Assembly: GCA_016872775.1 (NCBI GenBank)
Contig: VGZA01000018.1
Location: 39,700 to 103,699, forward strand
From: Planctomycetota bacterium
Lineage (GTDB): Bacteria > Planctomycetota > Planctomycetia > Pirellulales > Pirellulaceae
DNA: 64,000 bases
Direction of reading: 5' to 3'
Numbering within the stretch: the stretch's first letter is position 1; the number at the start of each line of letters is the position of its first letter. Below, piece by piece: positions 8,701-17,050 of this stretch. Below the pieces are notes generated by a model, which saw only the letters and a program-made list of their open reading frames with translations, was not told where the DNA came from and ran no database searches. Both the position numbers and the translations under genes were made by a program.

Positions 8701-9527
8701 GATTGGTAATCGCTGAGTTGCTGTTCGATTTCGGTCAAAAGCCGTCGGATATTGGCCGCGGGAGTGGGACCTTCCAGATGAGGTTGGAGGGTGCGAGCGA
8801 TCGCTGGCACGACATCGCGGACCCGCGCGTCGCCCATCCGCGCCAGCGCTACCATGAAATCGAGTTGAGCAAACACATTGTCGGGGGCGAGCGTAAATGC
8901 GCGTTCGATTGCATCCATTGCCTCCGGGGTCATCGGCCCGTCCAGGGGCGGATCGATCGTACGAAAACGTTCGTACGGGTAAACGGGATTCTGGGGATCA
9001 AAGGCTTCCGCGCGCTGGAACGCCCCCGCGACCTCCGATGCGACATCCAAACTCGGATCGAACTCGTTCAGTTTCAGCAGATACCTGGCTTGAAGGTAAT
9101 GACCGATCGCCGAATCGCTTCGCAGTCGCAGGAACGCGCCGATGGCCGTTTCGGCATCCGCGAGTGATTCTTCCGTCGGCGTATCCGCTTCCAGTCCCAA
9201 CATGGCGCAAACCGCCAGATTCTGGATTGCCGCGGGCTCGTCAGGGAGCTGAACCAACAACGACTGAAACGATTCTCGCGCCTTCGCCAGTTCACCATTC
9301 TCGAGCTGCGCAACGGCCGTCAGATGCAGCGCTTCCAAGGCGTCGAAATCCGCCGCCGGCAACGCCCGTGCAACTCCCTCCCGGCCGATCGGAACCTGCT
9401 GCGAATGATCGGACCGCCAAACCAGATAACCCACAACGATGATCACCGTGGCCAGCAACGCCAGAATCAATCCCAGCCGGCTTTTCCCCGTTCGGACCGA
9501 TCGTGACCCGGCAGTTGGGGCGTGCAT
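5796..9527 (-). CDS. TPR and FG-GAP/VCBS (CRTAC1-like) membrane protein
   Basis: A 1243-residue protein, first gene of the minus-strand redox operon. An ATG exists at 9542, but the ATG at 9527 is preferred because GGAGAGG lies 6 nt before it. One transmembrane helix (LGLILALLATVIIVVGYLV) is followed by a TPR-like region (about 50-250) and a long stretch of FG-GAP signatures (about 350-700, for example LADLDHDGDLDVVL, DFGDLDDDGDLDLVV). An ASPIC/UnbV-like segment ends at about residue 770. The last roughly 450 residues, starting near CPFLYTWDGDRFVF, are a beta-rich module I cannot assign. Together with the downstream CRTAC1 and cytochrome genes it probably forms an envelope complex. Function is not established. 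Confidence 0.85.
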   Translation of the reverse strand: MHAPTAGSRSVRTGKSRLGLILALLATVIIVVGYLVWRSDHSQQVPIGREGVARALPAADFDALEALHLTAVAQLENGELAKARESFQSLLVQLPDEPAAIQNLAVCAMLGLEADTPTEESLADAETAIGAFLRLRSDSAIGHYLQARYLLKLNEFDPSLDVASEVAGAFQRAEAFDPQNPVYPYERFRTIDPPLDGPMTPEAMDAIERAFTLAPDNVFAQLDFMVALARMGDARVRDVVPAIARTLQPHLEGPTPAANIRRLLTEIEQQLSDYQSEEFQITATRLANNIRPTEICRADSRRIAPNPLEFVVPHLVSVQRAAEPRKAETANAPDLQFIPEMSQISVDGDPLVAVQSIDMNQDMRLDLVLLQRHRVLVWTRGTDGHWVELCTADLDFEAAGMLLADLDRDDRAMLSKVDAAGGPPKPDSDAAAQLQIADPDLLIYGSTGFRVLRNQFDPDSQTRKLELVTPAAEVAEIGSTHQAVLADLDHDGDLDVVLATQRGLRLWSNRGELRFEDISHWSELPNYEGRVGSLVAVDWDRDVDVDILVAGSTPACRGVLENLRHGHFRWRATDWEGWKEAERIALLESDGNVSWDLIASNSNGFQLLRTVTRAPVISPFKSLDREPTALRGESILDIDNDGTLDIVGWQGKQVLVFRGAETATGFGAPLRIDLDSEIESEIENVDFGDLDDDGDLDLVVVTGKGVSLLENRGSNQRAWIAIRLQGRDEEKVGRVNHLAIGSTIEIREPNRYLAQVVTRPLTHFGLGTASPSAIARVIFPNGVPQSVVHPNANQLVQEQQKLLTSCPFLYTWDGDRFVFCTDLLWNAPLGLQAGGGAMIPDRPWEYLKIEGRQLRPQDGQYRLRITEELWEASYFDQVELIAVDHPEGTEIYSNEKVGPPSISEYRIHTVVQRRTPVNATDSKGRDILPLIRAKDGVYCRPFDRTFRQGLAEEHYIELDFGPLSSPSRITLFLTGWIYPTDCNLNVQIAQDPTLRAPVPPSVWVPDEQGDWVESIPFMGFPSGKTKTIAVDLSTAFRADDYRVRIRTSAALRWDEIFFTVDDEPVETRVATARMLRADLRFRGFCEPLEQSPDSPEAFNYHRVHPGPLWPPMRGRFTRYGDVRELLERTDDRLAVFGAGDEIALEFEALPDPPPGWTRDFLLHNTGWEKDCLLNTVTGQTVEPMPFAAMRDYPDGDSDFLKSPEYLDYLKRFQTRQQSPAQFWRRFDGAAGDNARGFQDSVDP

Positions 9528-9795
9528 ACGATGCCTCTCCATGGTCGCAGTTCCAAGAAAATGGGCGATTCAACATACCCGGCAGGCGAGATTCTGTGAG
9601 CGCCAGTAACCGGGTTGGGAGTCGGTTTCGATACGAACGTGCGCGTCGGCAAGTTCGCTCCAAACTACAAACTTCCGCCACGCTGCCCACTTGGACCGCA
9701 ACGGCGGAGACGGCCGCTTTTTCGCGGGCGCTGAGCGGATATCATATTCCAATGAAGGAACAGCGACCGTACGTCCCTGAGCAAAGAGGTCCGCA
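9528..9795. other. Divergent intergenic region between redox operon and dusB
   Basis: This 268-nt stretch must hold the promoters for both directions. I see no open frame with family features. The TATCAT hexamer near 9741 on the plus strand is only a weak candidate -10 element for dusB. Confidence 0.4.
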
Positions 9796-10842
9796 TTGCC
9801 CCTGCCGATCGTGTCCGAATTCTTATCCGAAACACCGCTTCCGCAGCTAAAGCCACTTTGGATCGGTTCGGTACTCGTCGACCCGCCCGTGCTGCAGGCG
9901 CCGATGGCCGGCTTCACGAATTTCGCGTTCCGCCAAATTGTCAGGGAATTTGGCGGCGCGGGCCTGCAGGCCACCGAGATGGTCAATGCGCGCGGCTTCG
10001 TTTGGATGGATCAACACGAAGCTGAGCACCCCGACCGGCTATGGGGGGTCCAGGATGAAGCGCGGCCATTGGCCGTGCAAATCTGGGATAACGACCCGGA
10101 AACACTGGCACAAGTCGGGGCCCGATTAGCGCACGAATATCGCGTCAGCGTCGTCGACATTAATTTCGGCTGTCCAGTAAAGCAGGTCACCCAAAAAGCC
10201 CACAGCGGCTCGTACTTGCTCCGATTTCCCGATCGCATGGGGCGGATCATCGAACGTGTCGTCGAAGCTTGCCGTCCCACACCGGTCACCGCCAAAATTC
10301 GACTTGGCTGCACCCGCGACCGAATTGTAGCCAACGAGGTAGCGCAGGTCGTCGAATCGGCGGGCGCTTCCGCATTAACGGTGCACGGCCGGACCGCTCA
10401 AGACTACTTCGCCGGTCAAGCCGATTGGGACCGGATCGCCGCCATCAAGCCGTTCTTGAAGAAAATCCCACTCATCGGCAACGGAGACCTCGATTCTCCA
10501 GCACGCGTCCTGGACGTTTTCCGGCGCTACGATGTCGACGGGGTGATGATCGCCCGGGCGTCCTTGGGCCGTCCCTGGCTCTTCCGACAAGTCCAGGCCG
10601 CGCTTGCCGGAAAGCCGATCCCACCCGATCCGACCTTGGCGGAACAGCGCGACTGCATGTTGCGCCACTACGAATTGGTCTGCGCGCGTTTTGGGGAACA
10701 GAAGGGCACCGTCCTGATGCGGAAATTTGCCTGTAATTACGCCGTCGGAATGCCGGGCGCACGGAGTTTTCGAGCCCAGGTCGCCCAGGTCGCGGACCGT
10801 CGACACTTCCTGGAAGTCGTCGCATCCCACTTCCCGAGGTAG
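9796..10842 (+). CDS. dusB: tRNA-dihydrouridine synthase, DusB type
   Basis: A 348-residue FMN-dependent enzyme that reduces uridine to dihydrouridine in the tRNA D-loop. Family signatures in order are the N-terminal LQAPMAGFTNFAFRQ, the active-site segment NFGCPVKQV with the catalytic Cys, TAKIRLG, the LTVHGRTAQDYF motif, PLIGNGDLDS and the FMN-phosphate region DGVMIARASLGRPWLF. The residues after GCP read KAHSGSYLL instead of the commoner glycine/alanine-rich version, a mild lineage variation. The length is normal. The start is TTG with GAGG 6 nt upstream; no in-frame ATG nearby fits better. It is followed by 271 nt before sufR and is probably a single-gene unit. Confidence 0.95.
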   Translation: MPLPIVSEFLSETPLPQLKPLWIGSVLVDPPVLQAPMAGFTNFAFRQIVREFGGAGLQATEMVNARGFVWMDQHEAEHPDRLWGVQDEARPLAVQIWDNDPETLAQVGARLAHEYRVSVVDINFGCPVKQVTQKAHSGSYLLRFPDRMGRIIERVVEACRPTPVTAKIRLGCTRDRIVANEVAQVVESAGASALTVHGRTAQDYFAGQADWDRIAAIKPFLKKIPLIGNGDLDSPARVLDVFRRYDVDGVMIARASLGRPWLFRQVQAALAGKPIPPDPTLAEQRDCMLRHYELVCARFGEQKGTVLMRKFACNYAVGMPGARSFRAQVAQVADRRHFLEVVASHFPR

Positions 10843-10947
10843 ATGACAGCATCCCACGGTGTGGCCAAGTCTGTCACCTGGAGGACGGGCTAGGGGCTAC
10901 CCTCACCCATGGTACACAACGTCCTTACCTATTTTTCAAATATATGG

Positions 10948-10976
10948 TTGTTAAATATGTGTAAAGTCCCTATATT
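10948..10976 (+). promoter_or_regulatory. Candidate sigma70-type promoter of the suf operon
   Basis: TTGTTA (10948-10953) and TATATT (10971-10976) are separated by exactly 17 nt inside the most AT-rich stretch of the neighbourhood. Direct repeats AAATATATG (10938-10946) and AAATATGTG (10953-10961) overlap the -35 element and could be the operator for the SufR-like repressor encoded just downstream. The promoter match is seen in the sequence; the operator role is inference. Confidence 0.55.
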
Positions 10977-10999
10977 GTTTCGAATGAGTGAGTAGCATA

Positions 11000-11047
11000 G
11001 GTGGCCAGGGCAAGTCACGCCGCTGTGTAACGCAGGTCCGTGCCACC
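11000..11047 (+). ncRNA. Possible structured 5' leader of the suf operon
   Basis: GGTGGC (11000-11005) can pair with GCCACC (11042-11047), enclosing a GC-rich segment with a further CAC/GTG pairing. It lies between the candidate promoter and sufR, about 70 nt before the start codon. I could not match it to a known riboswitch class, so it may simply be a leader hairpin. Confidence 0.3.
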
Positions 11048-11113
11048 CAAGCCATTCGGGGCAAAGGATTTACGTGATTTAGGGTTACGACGGCCGAACC
11101 AGGTGACAACGCA

Positions 11114-11734
11114 ATGACTGACGCATTACCCGCAGACGTTGGATTATTAGACCTGTTGCGGAAATCGGGCCCTCTATCGGTTGCCGAACTCGCGCAGGCG
11201 ATGGAGGTAACGGCGACAGCGGTCCGTCAGCGATTAGTTCGCTTAATGGATCAAGGTTGTGTACGCCGGTCGGCGATTCGAGCCAAGCGGGGTCGACCGA
11301 GTCATCGTTACGAACTGACGCCGTTGGGTCAGCGTCAAACGGGCGCCAATTTCGCCGATCTGGCGATTGCCTTGTGGCAGGAGATTCGCGCCATTAAGGA
11401 TCCCGAGGTTCGGCGGGGATTGTTGGAACGGGTCTCGAAACGGCTGGCGGCGACCTACGCCGCGCAGATTCAAGGTGTAACGCTTGAGGAGCGGATGCAA
11501 TCGCTGGCATCGTTGTTTGCGACGCGGAAGATCCCCCTGGAGGTTGAGCGACGCGACCAATTGCCCGTATTGCACGTCCTCGCATGTCCCTATCCCGAGT
11601 TAGCGGAACAGGATGCGGGGATTTGCGCCATGGAGAGATTGTTGTTTGCCGAGTTATTGGGCGACCGGATACGGCTTGACGAATGCCGGCTGGACGGGGC
11701 GCGGTGCTGTACATTTCATCGTGGAGAGAATTAA
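11114..11734 (+). CDS. sufR: SufR-like Fe-S-sensing winged-helix repressor
   Basis: A 206-residue transcription factor. Residues 9-70 form a winged helix-turn-helix (LLRKSGPLSVAELAQAM, then the recognition helix TATAVRQRLVRLMDQG and wing KRGRPSHRYELT). The C-terminal domain carries conserved cysteines at about 158, 171, 191, 198 and 199, matching the cluster-binding arrangement of SufR, which represses suf operons when holding an Fe-S cluster and releases when the cluster is lost. It is the first gene of the suf operon, so autoregulation is likely. The ATG is preceded by AGGTGA at 7 nt. The gap to the next gene is 158 nt, larger than elsewhere in the operon. Confidence 0.87.
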   Translation: MTDALPADVGLLDLLRKSGPLSVAELAQAMEVTATAVRQRLVRLMDQGCVRRSAIRAKRGRPSHRYELTPLGQRQTGANFADLAIALWQEIRAIKDPEVRRGLLERVSKRLAATYAAQIQGVTLEERMQSLASLFATRKIPLEVERRDQLPVLHVLACPYPELAEQDAGICAMERLLFAELLGDRIRLDECRLDGARCCTFHRGEN

Positions 11735-11892
11735 CGGCCGGGGGCTGATTTCCGGCCTGGCAAGTGATGTTTGCGGTGGACGGAAACCGGGAGGGAACGG
11801 CTGTGGGCCGGCGTCTGGAGAAATCGATGCAAGCTGTTTATGCTATCGAGTTCTTCTGGTTTGGCATGGTTCGCAGGAATGGAAGGTAAACA

Positions 11893-12516
11893 ATGACACA
11901 ACCCTGGATTGAAGGTCGATTTGAAGAGAACGTCTTTGTGACGTCGGTGGAGCAGGCGATTAATTGGGCTCGGCAGTCGAGTGTCTGGCCGATGACGTTT
12001 GGTTTGGCCTGTTGCGCGATTGAAATGATGGCGACGGGTGCCAGCCGCTACGACATCGATCGTTTTGGCGCGGGCGCTTTTCGCGCCACACCTCGCCAGG
12101 CTGACTTGATGATTGTCGCCGGGACGGTGACGTACAAGATGGCAAGTCGCGTACGCCGACTCTACAACATGATGCCTGATCCGAAGTTCGTGATTGCGAT
12201 GGGCGCCTGTACGGTCGGCGGAGGCCCTTACTTCAAGTGGGGGTATCACGTCGTGAAGGGAGTCGACCTGGTGGTACCGGTCGACGTTTATGTTCCAGGT
12301 TGCCCCCCACGTCCTGAAGCACTGTTGGAAGGATTAATGAGGATCCAAGACAAGATTCAGGGCCATCGTATCGCCAAGCGAAAAGCTGCCGGCAGCCGTT
12401 TTCTGGAACTGGGGGACAAACTCGAGGACGAGCTTCCCGTTCCCCACCACAGTGGGCATCCGGAAGTCGACGAAACGTACCGGCCGCTTACCGACCATCA
12501 GAAGATTACGGGATAA
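11893..12516 (+). CDS. nuoB: NuoB-type [4Fe-4S] protein, stand-alone
   Basis: A 207-residue homologue of NADH-quinone oxidoreductase subunit B, the small subunit that holds cluster N2 and passes electrons to quinone. The four cluster ligands are all present: C40-C41 (LACCAIEMM), C106 (GACTVGGG) and C137 (GCPPRPEAL). The C-terminal 50 residues are a charged extension. The ATG has GGAAGG 6 nt upstream. What is odd is the place: no nuoA, nuoC or nuoD flanks it, and it sits between sufR and sufC. It may be the complex I subunit dispersed from its operon, or a paralogue acting elsewhere, perhaps placed here because it needs cluster insertion. The sequence alone does not decide between these. Confidence 0.92.
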   Translation: MTQPWIEGRFEENVFVTSVEQAINWARQSSVWPMTFGLACCAIEMMATGASRYDIDRFGAGAFRATPRQADLMIVAGTVTYKMASRVRRLYNMMPDPKFVIAMGACTVGGGPYFKWGYHVVKGVDLVVPVDVYVPGCPPRPEALLEGLMRIQDKIQGHRIAKRKAAGSRFLELGDKLEDELPVPHHSGHPEVDETYRPLTDHQKITG

Positions 12517-12552
12517 GAGTTCGAGAATTTTGGGGAGATGATTGGAATCAAC

Positions 12553-13392
12553 ATGGCGACTGACCTGCTGACAATAACGGACCTGCATGTTTCCGTCGAC
12601 GACAAGCCGATCTTGCGCGGGGTGAATCTGCGGATGCAGCGCGGCGAGACGCATGCGTTGATGGGGCCCAACGGTTCCGGAAAAAGCACGCTTGGCCTGG
12701 CTTTGATGGGCCATCCGAAATACGTCGTCACGCAGGGGGCAATCGAACTCAACGGCGTCGACCTGCTGGCCATGGAAGCCGACGCGCGGGCGCGGGCAGG
12801 AATTTTCATGGCGTTTCAGCGGCCGGTGGCGATTCCCGGGGTCAAGATGGCGGATTTCCTTCGTCACGCCACGACCAACGTTCGGTTTCCGGATCGCAAA
12901 GAGGGAGAACAGCTGATTCCGATGAAAGATTTTCGCAAGGAACTGCGAGCGAAAATGGACCACTTGCGGATGGACGTTGAATTTGCCCGTCGCTATGTCA
13001 ATGACGGCTTTTCGGGCGGCGAGATGAAACGGGCCGAGATCCTGCAGATGGCGATGCTGCAGCCCAAATTCGCGATTCTGGACGAAACCGACAGCGGACT
13101 GGACGCGGATGCGGTGCGTCTGGCGAGCGAGAGCATCGCGGAGATCGGACGCAATAACATGGGTCTGCTGATCATCACCCACCACGACAAACTACTGGAA
13201 CACAACCCGCCCGATTTCACCCACGTGATGCTCGGCGGACGCATCGTCGAAACGGGCGGTGTCGAACTGGCCGCGGAACTTTACTCGCAAGGTTACGATC
13301 GCATCCGCCGGACTTATCCGGAGGCCGAGGCGGAGAACCGGGCGATGCTCGATCACGACGAACCGCAGCTCAGTGCGGTCGAGCGTGAATAG
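12553..13392 (+). CDS. sufC: Fe-S cluster assembly ATPase SufC
   Basis: ABC-type ATPase of the SufBCD scaffold, which builds Fe-S clusters in the cytoplasm. Walker A GPNGSGKST, the signature FSGGEMKRAEI, Walker B FAILDETDSGLD and the switch His in LIITHHDK are all intact. At about 279 residues it is slightly longer than E. coli SufC because of an insert after MAFQRPVAIPGV (about 100-135). The start is uncertain: an ATG at 12538 directly abuts GGGGAG, whereas the ATG at 12553 gives the usual family N-terminus (MATDLLTITDLHVSV), so I prefer the latter. The order sufC-sufB-sufD is conserved here. Confidence 0.95.
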   Translation: MATDLLTITDLHVSVDDKPILRGVNLRMQRGETHALMGPNGSGKSTLGLALMGHPKYVVTQGAIELNGVDLLAMEADARARAGIFMAFQRPVAIPGVKMADFLRHATTNVRFPDRKEGEQLIPMKDFRKELRAKMDHLRMDVEFARRYVNDGFSGGEMKRAEILQMAMLQPKFAILDETDSGLDADAVRLASESIAEIGRNNMGLLIITHHDKLLEHNPPDFTHVMLGGRIVETGGVELAAELYSQGYDRIRRTYPEAEAENRAMLDHDEPQLSAVERE

Positions 13393-13481
13393 GCCGTGGT
13401 TGCAGGGCCGCGCGGCAGCTCACCGTGGCTGCTGTACTTCGAATGCATTGAGATAACACGAACTTCAGAAAGCCCGACCGT

Positions 13482-14885
13482 ATGACAACCGACTTGCTGA
13501 CGGATCCGATTGGCGAAATTAACAAGTACAACTTTCGCACCGAGACGACACCAGTGTTTCGGGCCCGCAAGGGGCTCGATGCGAACATCGTAAGCCAGAT
13601 TTCGGAGATGAAAAACGAGCCGGAGTGGATGCGCGATTTCCGGCTGCGAAGTCTGCGGATTTTCGAATCGAAACCGATGCCACACTGGGGTGGCAACATC
13701 GGGATCGACTTCCAGGATATCTACTACTATTTGAAACCGACGGATGGGCAGAGCCGCACCTGGGACGATGTACCGCAGGAAATCAAGGACACGTTCGACA
13801 AATTGGGGATTCCCGAAGCCGAACGCAAAATGCTGGCGGGCGTGAAGGCCCAGTTCGAAAGCGAGGTCGTTTACGGATCGCTTAAGGACGAACTGGCAAG
13901 CAAGGGCGTAATTTTCCTCGACACCGATTCCGCGGTGCGGGATCATCCCGATCTGGTCCGGGAGTATTTTTCCACGATCATTCCCCCCGAGGACAACAAG
14001 TTCGCCGCTTTGAATTCGGCGGTCTGGTCGGGTGGTTCGTTTATCTACATCCCCAAGGGCGTGAAGATCGAATTCCCGCTGCAGGCTTATTTTCGGATCA
14101 ACGCCGAGAATATGGGGCAGTTCGAGCGCACTTTGATCATCGTCGACGAAGGGGCGGAGGTGCACTACGTCGAAGGTTGCACGGCGCCGATGTACAGTTC
14201 GGAGAGTTTACACTCGGCGGTCGTCGAGATCGTTGTCAAGCGCGGTGGTCGCTGCCGCTACACGACGATCCAGAACTGGGCCAACAACATCTACAATCTG
14301 GTGACGAAGCGCGCCGTGGCTTTCCGCGATGCGACGATGGAATGGGTGGATGGCAATCTTGGAAGCCGTTTGACGATGAAATATCCAGCGGTGTATCTGC
14401 GGGAGCCGGGAGCGCGGGGCGAGATTCTTTCGATCGCCTTTGCGGGCGCGGGCCAGCACCAGGATGCGGGCGCCAAACTCGTGCACTGCGCCCCCCACAC
14501 GACCGGCCGGATCGTGTCGAAGTCCCTTTCCAAGAACGGCGGCCGGAGCAGTTACCGCGGACTGGTGCGCGTGGAAAAAGGTGCCGAGCATTCCAAGTGC
14601 AACGTGGTCTGCGACGCGCTGATCCTTGACCCGCGCAGCCGCAGCGATACCTACCCCTACATCGAAATCTGCGAACAGAATGTCTCGGTTGGGCACGAGG
14701 CCAGTGTTTCCAAGATCGGCGAGGAGCAGCTGTTCTATCTTATGAGCCGCGGGCTGACGGAGCCGGAAGCGAGCACCATGATCGTGAACGGCTTCATTGA
14801 ACCGCTGGTCAAGGAACTCCCGATGGAGTACGCCGTCGAGATGAATCGGTTGATTCAACTGCAGATGGAAGGTTCCGTCGGTTGA
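13482..14885 (+). CDS. sufB: Fe-S cluster assembly protein SufB
   Basis: A 467-residue core scaffold subunit of the SufBCD complex. It shows the standard SufB order: the N-terminal helical segment ([13 protein letters not shown]), the [21 protein letters not shown] block, the parallel beta-helix core with [15 protein letters not shown], and the C-terminal [18 protein letters not shown] stretch. The conserved Cys-rich [12 protein letters not shown] region is present. The length is typical. It is 89 nt downstream of sufC and 62 nt upstream of sufD. No strong ribosome binding site precedes the ATG. Confidence 0.96.
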   Translation: MTTDLLTDPIGEINKYNFRTETTPVFRARKGLDANIVSQISEMKNEPEWMRDFRLRSLRIFESKPMPHWGGNIGIDFQDIYYYLKPTDGQSRTWDDVPQEIKDTFDKLGIPEAERKMLAGVKAQFESEVVYGSLKDELASKGVIFLDTDSAVRDHPDLVREYFSTIIPPEDNKFAALNSAVWSGGSFIYIPKGVKIEFPLQAYFRINAENMGQFERTLIIVDEGAEVHYVEGCTAPMYSSESLHSAVVEIVVKRGGRCRYTTIQNWANNIYNLVTKRAVAFRDATMEWVDGNLGSRLTMKYPAVYLREPGARGEILSIAFAGAGQHQDAGAKLVHCAPHTTGRIVSKSLSKNGGRSSYRGLVRVEKGAEHSKCNVVCDALILDPRSRSDTYPYIEICEQNVSVGHEASVSKIGEEQLFYLMSRGLTEPEASTMIVNGFIEPLVKELPMEYAVEMNRLIQLQMEGSVG

Positions 14886-14947
14886 TAGCGGCCAATTTTT
14901 CCCGCCCCACCATTTTCCGCATGCTTGTCCGTGACTGACGATCCGCA

Positions 14948-16300
14948 ATGACGACCGCCTTGCAACCCTTTGGCTTTGACACCGATTCCTTCGAGGCATT
15001 TTTGGCGCAGCGCGCCGAGCCCGATTGGCTGCTTTCGATGCGGCGGCAGTCGTGGGACACCTATAGCAAGCTGGCGTGGCCGACTCGCGACCATGAGGAA
15101 TGGATCCGAACGGACATCCGCACGTTTCGCATCGAGAACTTTCGGCCTCCGATCCAGGCACCGCCTGCGTCCGTGGCGCCACCGGGCCTGTTGACGCGGG
15201 AAGTGGAATTGGCAGGGGCCTGCGTTTCGATCAACAGCCATTCCACGTCCCATTGGCTGGCCCCGCAACTGGCATCCAAGGGCGTGTTGTTCGGATCGCT
15301 GCCGGAACTGCTCGCTGACAATGCCGATCGGCTGCGTCCCCATCTGGAACGACAGATTGTTTTGCCGGGGTACGACAAATTTGCCGCGTTGACGTCGGCT
15401 TTCTGGATCGGCGGTCAGCTGCTTTTTGTACCCCGCGGGGTACGCGTCGAGCTTCCGTTGCATTCGCTGGCCGCGCTGACCGCTGACGGCGTCGACCTGC
15501 AGAAGACGCTGGTTATTCTTGAGGAAGGGGCCGAGGCGACAATGCTGAGTGAAACCGCCTCGCTTTCCGTCGATGTCGAAGCAGGGAACGTCGTTGGTTC
15601 CGCGCCGGCCGAATCCCGCGGCCTGCACGCCGGTATCACCGAAATCGTCCAGGGCGCCGGATCCCGTTTGCGCTACGTCAACCTGCAGAACTGGGGAACC
15701 GGTGTCTGGCATTTCGCCCATCAGAAGGCCCGACTGGAACGGGACGCCGGCCTGCAATGGACGCTGGCTGCGCTGGGCGGTAAGACCGCCAAGGTCAATC
15801 AGCAGGTGGAACTTGCGGGAAAGCGGTCGGAATGCCAGGTGAACGGAGTGATGTTCACCGAAGGTCGACAGCATTTTTCCTACCACACCCTGCAGCACCA
15901 TCAGGCCCCGGAAACCAGAAGCGATTTCCTGTACAAGTCGGCGCTGCAGGACAAGTCGCGCACCGTCTGGCGCGGCATGATCAAGGTCGATCCCGCGGCG
16001 CAGAAGACCGACGGTTATCAACGAAATGACAACCTGTTGTTGTCGGATACATCCCGCGCCGATTCGATCCCTGGATTGGAAATTGAGGCCGACGATGTGC
16101 GGTGCACCCACGGATCGACGTCCGGCAACGTCGAGGAAGAACTGATCTTCTATGCCTGCTCGCGCGGTTTGACTCGGCGCGAGGCGGTGCGATTGATTGT
16201 GACCGGTTTCTTCCAGCAAGTCTTGGATCGGATTACGATACCTTCGGTCCGCGACGCGCTGGTGAATGCGATCGCGCAGCGGGTGCGCGAGTACCGTTGA
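14948..16300 (+). CDS. sufD: Fe-S cluster assembly protein SufD
   Basis: A 450-residue paralogue of SufB that pairs with it in the SufBC2D scaffold and helps iron entry. The family features are the N-terminal helical domain (residues 1-90), the GYDKFAALTSAFWIGGQLLFVPRGV block, the beta-helix core, and the C-terminal CTHGSTSGNVEEELIFYACSRG, where SufB has a related VGHEA motif. The conserved His in the HGST segment is present. The gene follows sufB in the same direction; 89 nt later comes the Rieske protein. Confidence 0.94.
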   Translation: MTTALQPFGFDTDSFEAFLAQRAEPDWLLSMRRQSWDTYSKLAWPTRDHEEWIRTDIRTFRIENFRPPIQAPPASVAPPGLLTREVELAGACVSINSHSTSHWLAPQLASKGVLFGSLPELLADNADRLRPHLERQIVLPGYDKFAALTSAFWIGGQLLFVPRGVRVELPLHSLAALTADGVDLQKTLVILEEGAEATMLSETASLSVDVEAGNVVGSAPAESRGLHAGITEIVQGAGSRLRYVNLQNWGTGVWHFAHQKARLERDAGLQWTLAALGGKTAKVNQQVELAGKRSECQVNGVMFTEGRQHFSYHTLQHHQAPETRSDFLYKSALQDKSRTVWRGMIKVDPAAQKTDGYQRNDNLLLSDTSRADSIPGLEIEADDVRCTHGSTSGNVEEELIFYACSRGLTRREAVRLIVTGFFQQVLDRITIPSVRDALVNAIAQRVREYR

Positions 16301-16389
16301 ACGAATTTCATCATCGTCGGATGCCGGACTGCTGCCCTGAACCGAACGCGGGATCTTGAAGTCGATTTTTTTAACGGGAACAGGCAGGC

Positions 16390-16713
16390 ATGAGCGAGTT
16401 CAAGGTCGTTGCACGGCGAAGCGAGATTCCTGACCCGGGCCGCAAGTTGATCGAGGTCGACGGCCGGCTGGTCGTCCTTTGTCGCATCGGCTCCGAAGTT
16501 TTCTGCCTCGACGATGTTTGCACCCACGACGGCGGACCGCTCGGGAGCGGCGAGTTACAAGGTTACGACTTGATCTGCCCGCGGCACGGCGCCCGATTCG
16601 ATATTCGCACGGGCTGCGCTCGTACCATGCCGGCAACCGAATCGACTCGCACCCATCGGGTCAAGGTCGAAGGGGATCAGATCCTTGTCCAATGGGCCGA
16701 CGATGATTCCTAG
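16390..16713 (+). CDS. Rieske [2Fe-2S] ferredoxin of the suf operon
   Basis: A 107-residue soluble Rieske protein resembling non-haem dioxygenase ferredoxin components. Cluster ligands are C44 and H46 (CTHDGGPLG) and C63 and H66 (CPRHGARFD). There is no membrane segment. Similar small Rieske genes occur in suf operons of other bacteria, where they are thought to supply electrons for cluster assembly; that role is inferred here from position between sufD and the SufT-like gene. Confidence 0.92.
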   Translation: MSEFKVVARRSEIPDPGRKLIEVDGRLVVLCRIGSEVFCLDDVCTHDGGPLGSGELQGYDLICPRHGARFDIRTGCARTMPATESTRTHRVKVEGDQILVQWADDDS

Positions 16714-16723
16714 GGAGGCTGCG

Positions 16724-17041
16724 ATGGCGCTACAGGAAGATCAGATTCGCGAGGAACTCAAAAAGGTCGTCGACCCGGAGCTCTTTGTCAACATTGTCGA
16801 CCTGGGATTAGTCTATGTCGTCGACCTGCTGCCGGTCGACGATGGACGGACCAACATCAAGATCCAGATGACGATGACCAGCCCGATGTGTCCCGCCGGA
16901 CCGCAGATGATCGCCAATGCGAAATCGGTCCTGGGTCAACTCGAGGGCGTCGCTGAGGTGGAGGTCAGGATCGTGATGGATCCACCCTGGACTCCCGATC
17001 GGATGACGGAAGTGGCCCGCGATCATCTGGGAATTTTTTGA
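16724..17041 (+). CDS. sufT: SufT-like MIP18 family (DUF59) Fe-S assembly factor
   Basis: A 105-residue MIP18/DUF59 protein. The family motif DPELFVNIVDLGLVY is near the N-terminus and the conserved Cys lies in TSPMCPAGP; the C-terminal WTPDRM motif is also typical. Such proteins help mature or deliver Fe-S clusters. Upstream in-frame ATGs exist at 16685 and 16703, but the start at 16724 has GGGAGG 5 nt before it and gives the normal length. It begins 10 nt after the Rieske gene and ends 9 nt before mfnD, so all are probably co-transcribed. Confidence 0.92.
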   Translation: MALQEDQIREELKKVVDPELFVNIVDLGLVYVVDLLPVDDGRTNIKIQMTMTSPMCPAGPQMIANAKSVLGQLEGVAEVEVRIVMDPPWTPDRMTEVARDHLGIF

Positions 17042-17050
17042 GCGTTTCCC

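Noticed and set aside
14208..16219. Two long minus-strand frames opposite sufB and sufD
   Set aside because: Both are fully antisense to unmistakable Suf proteins.
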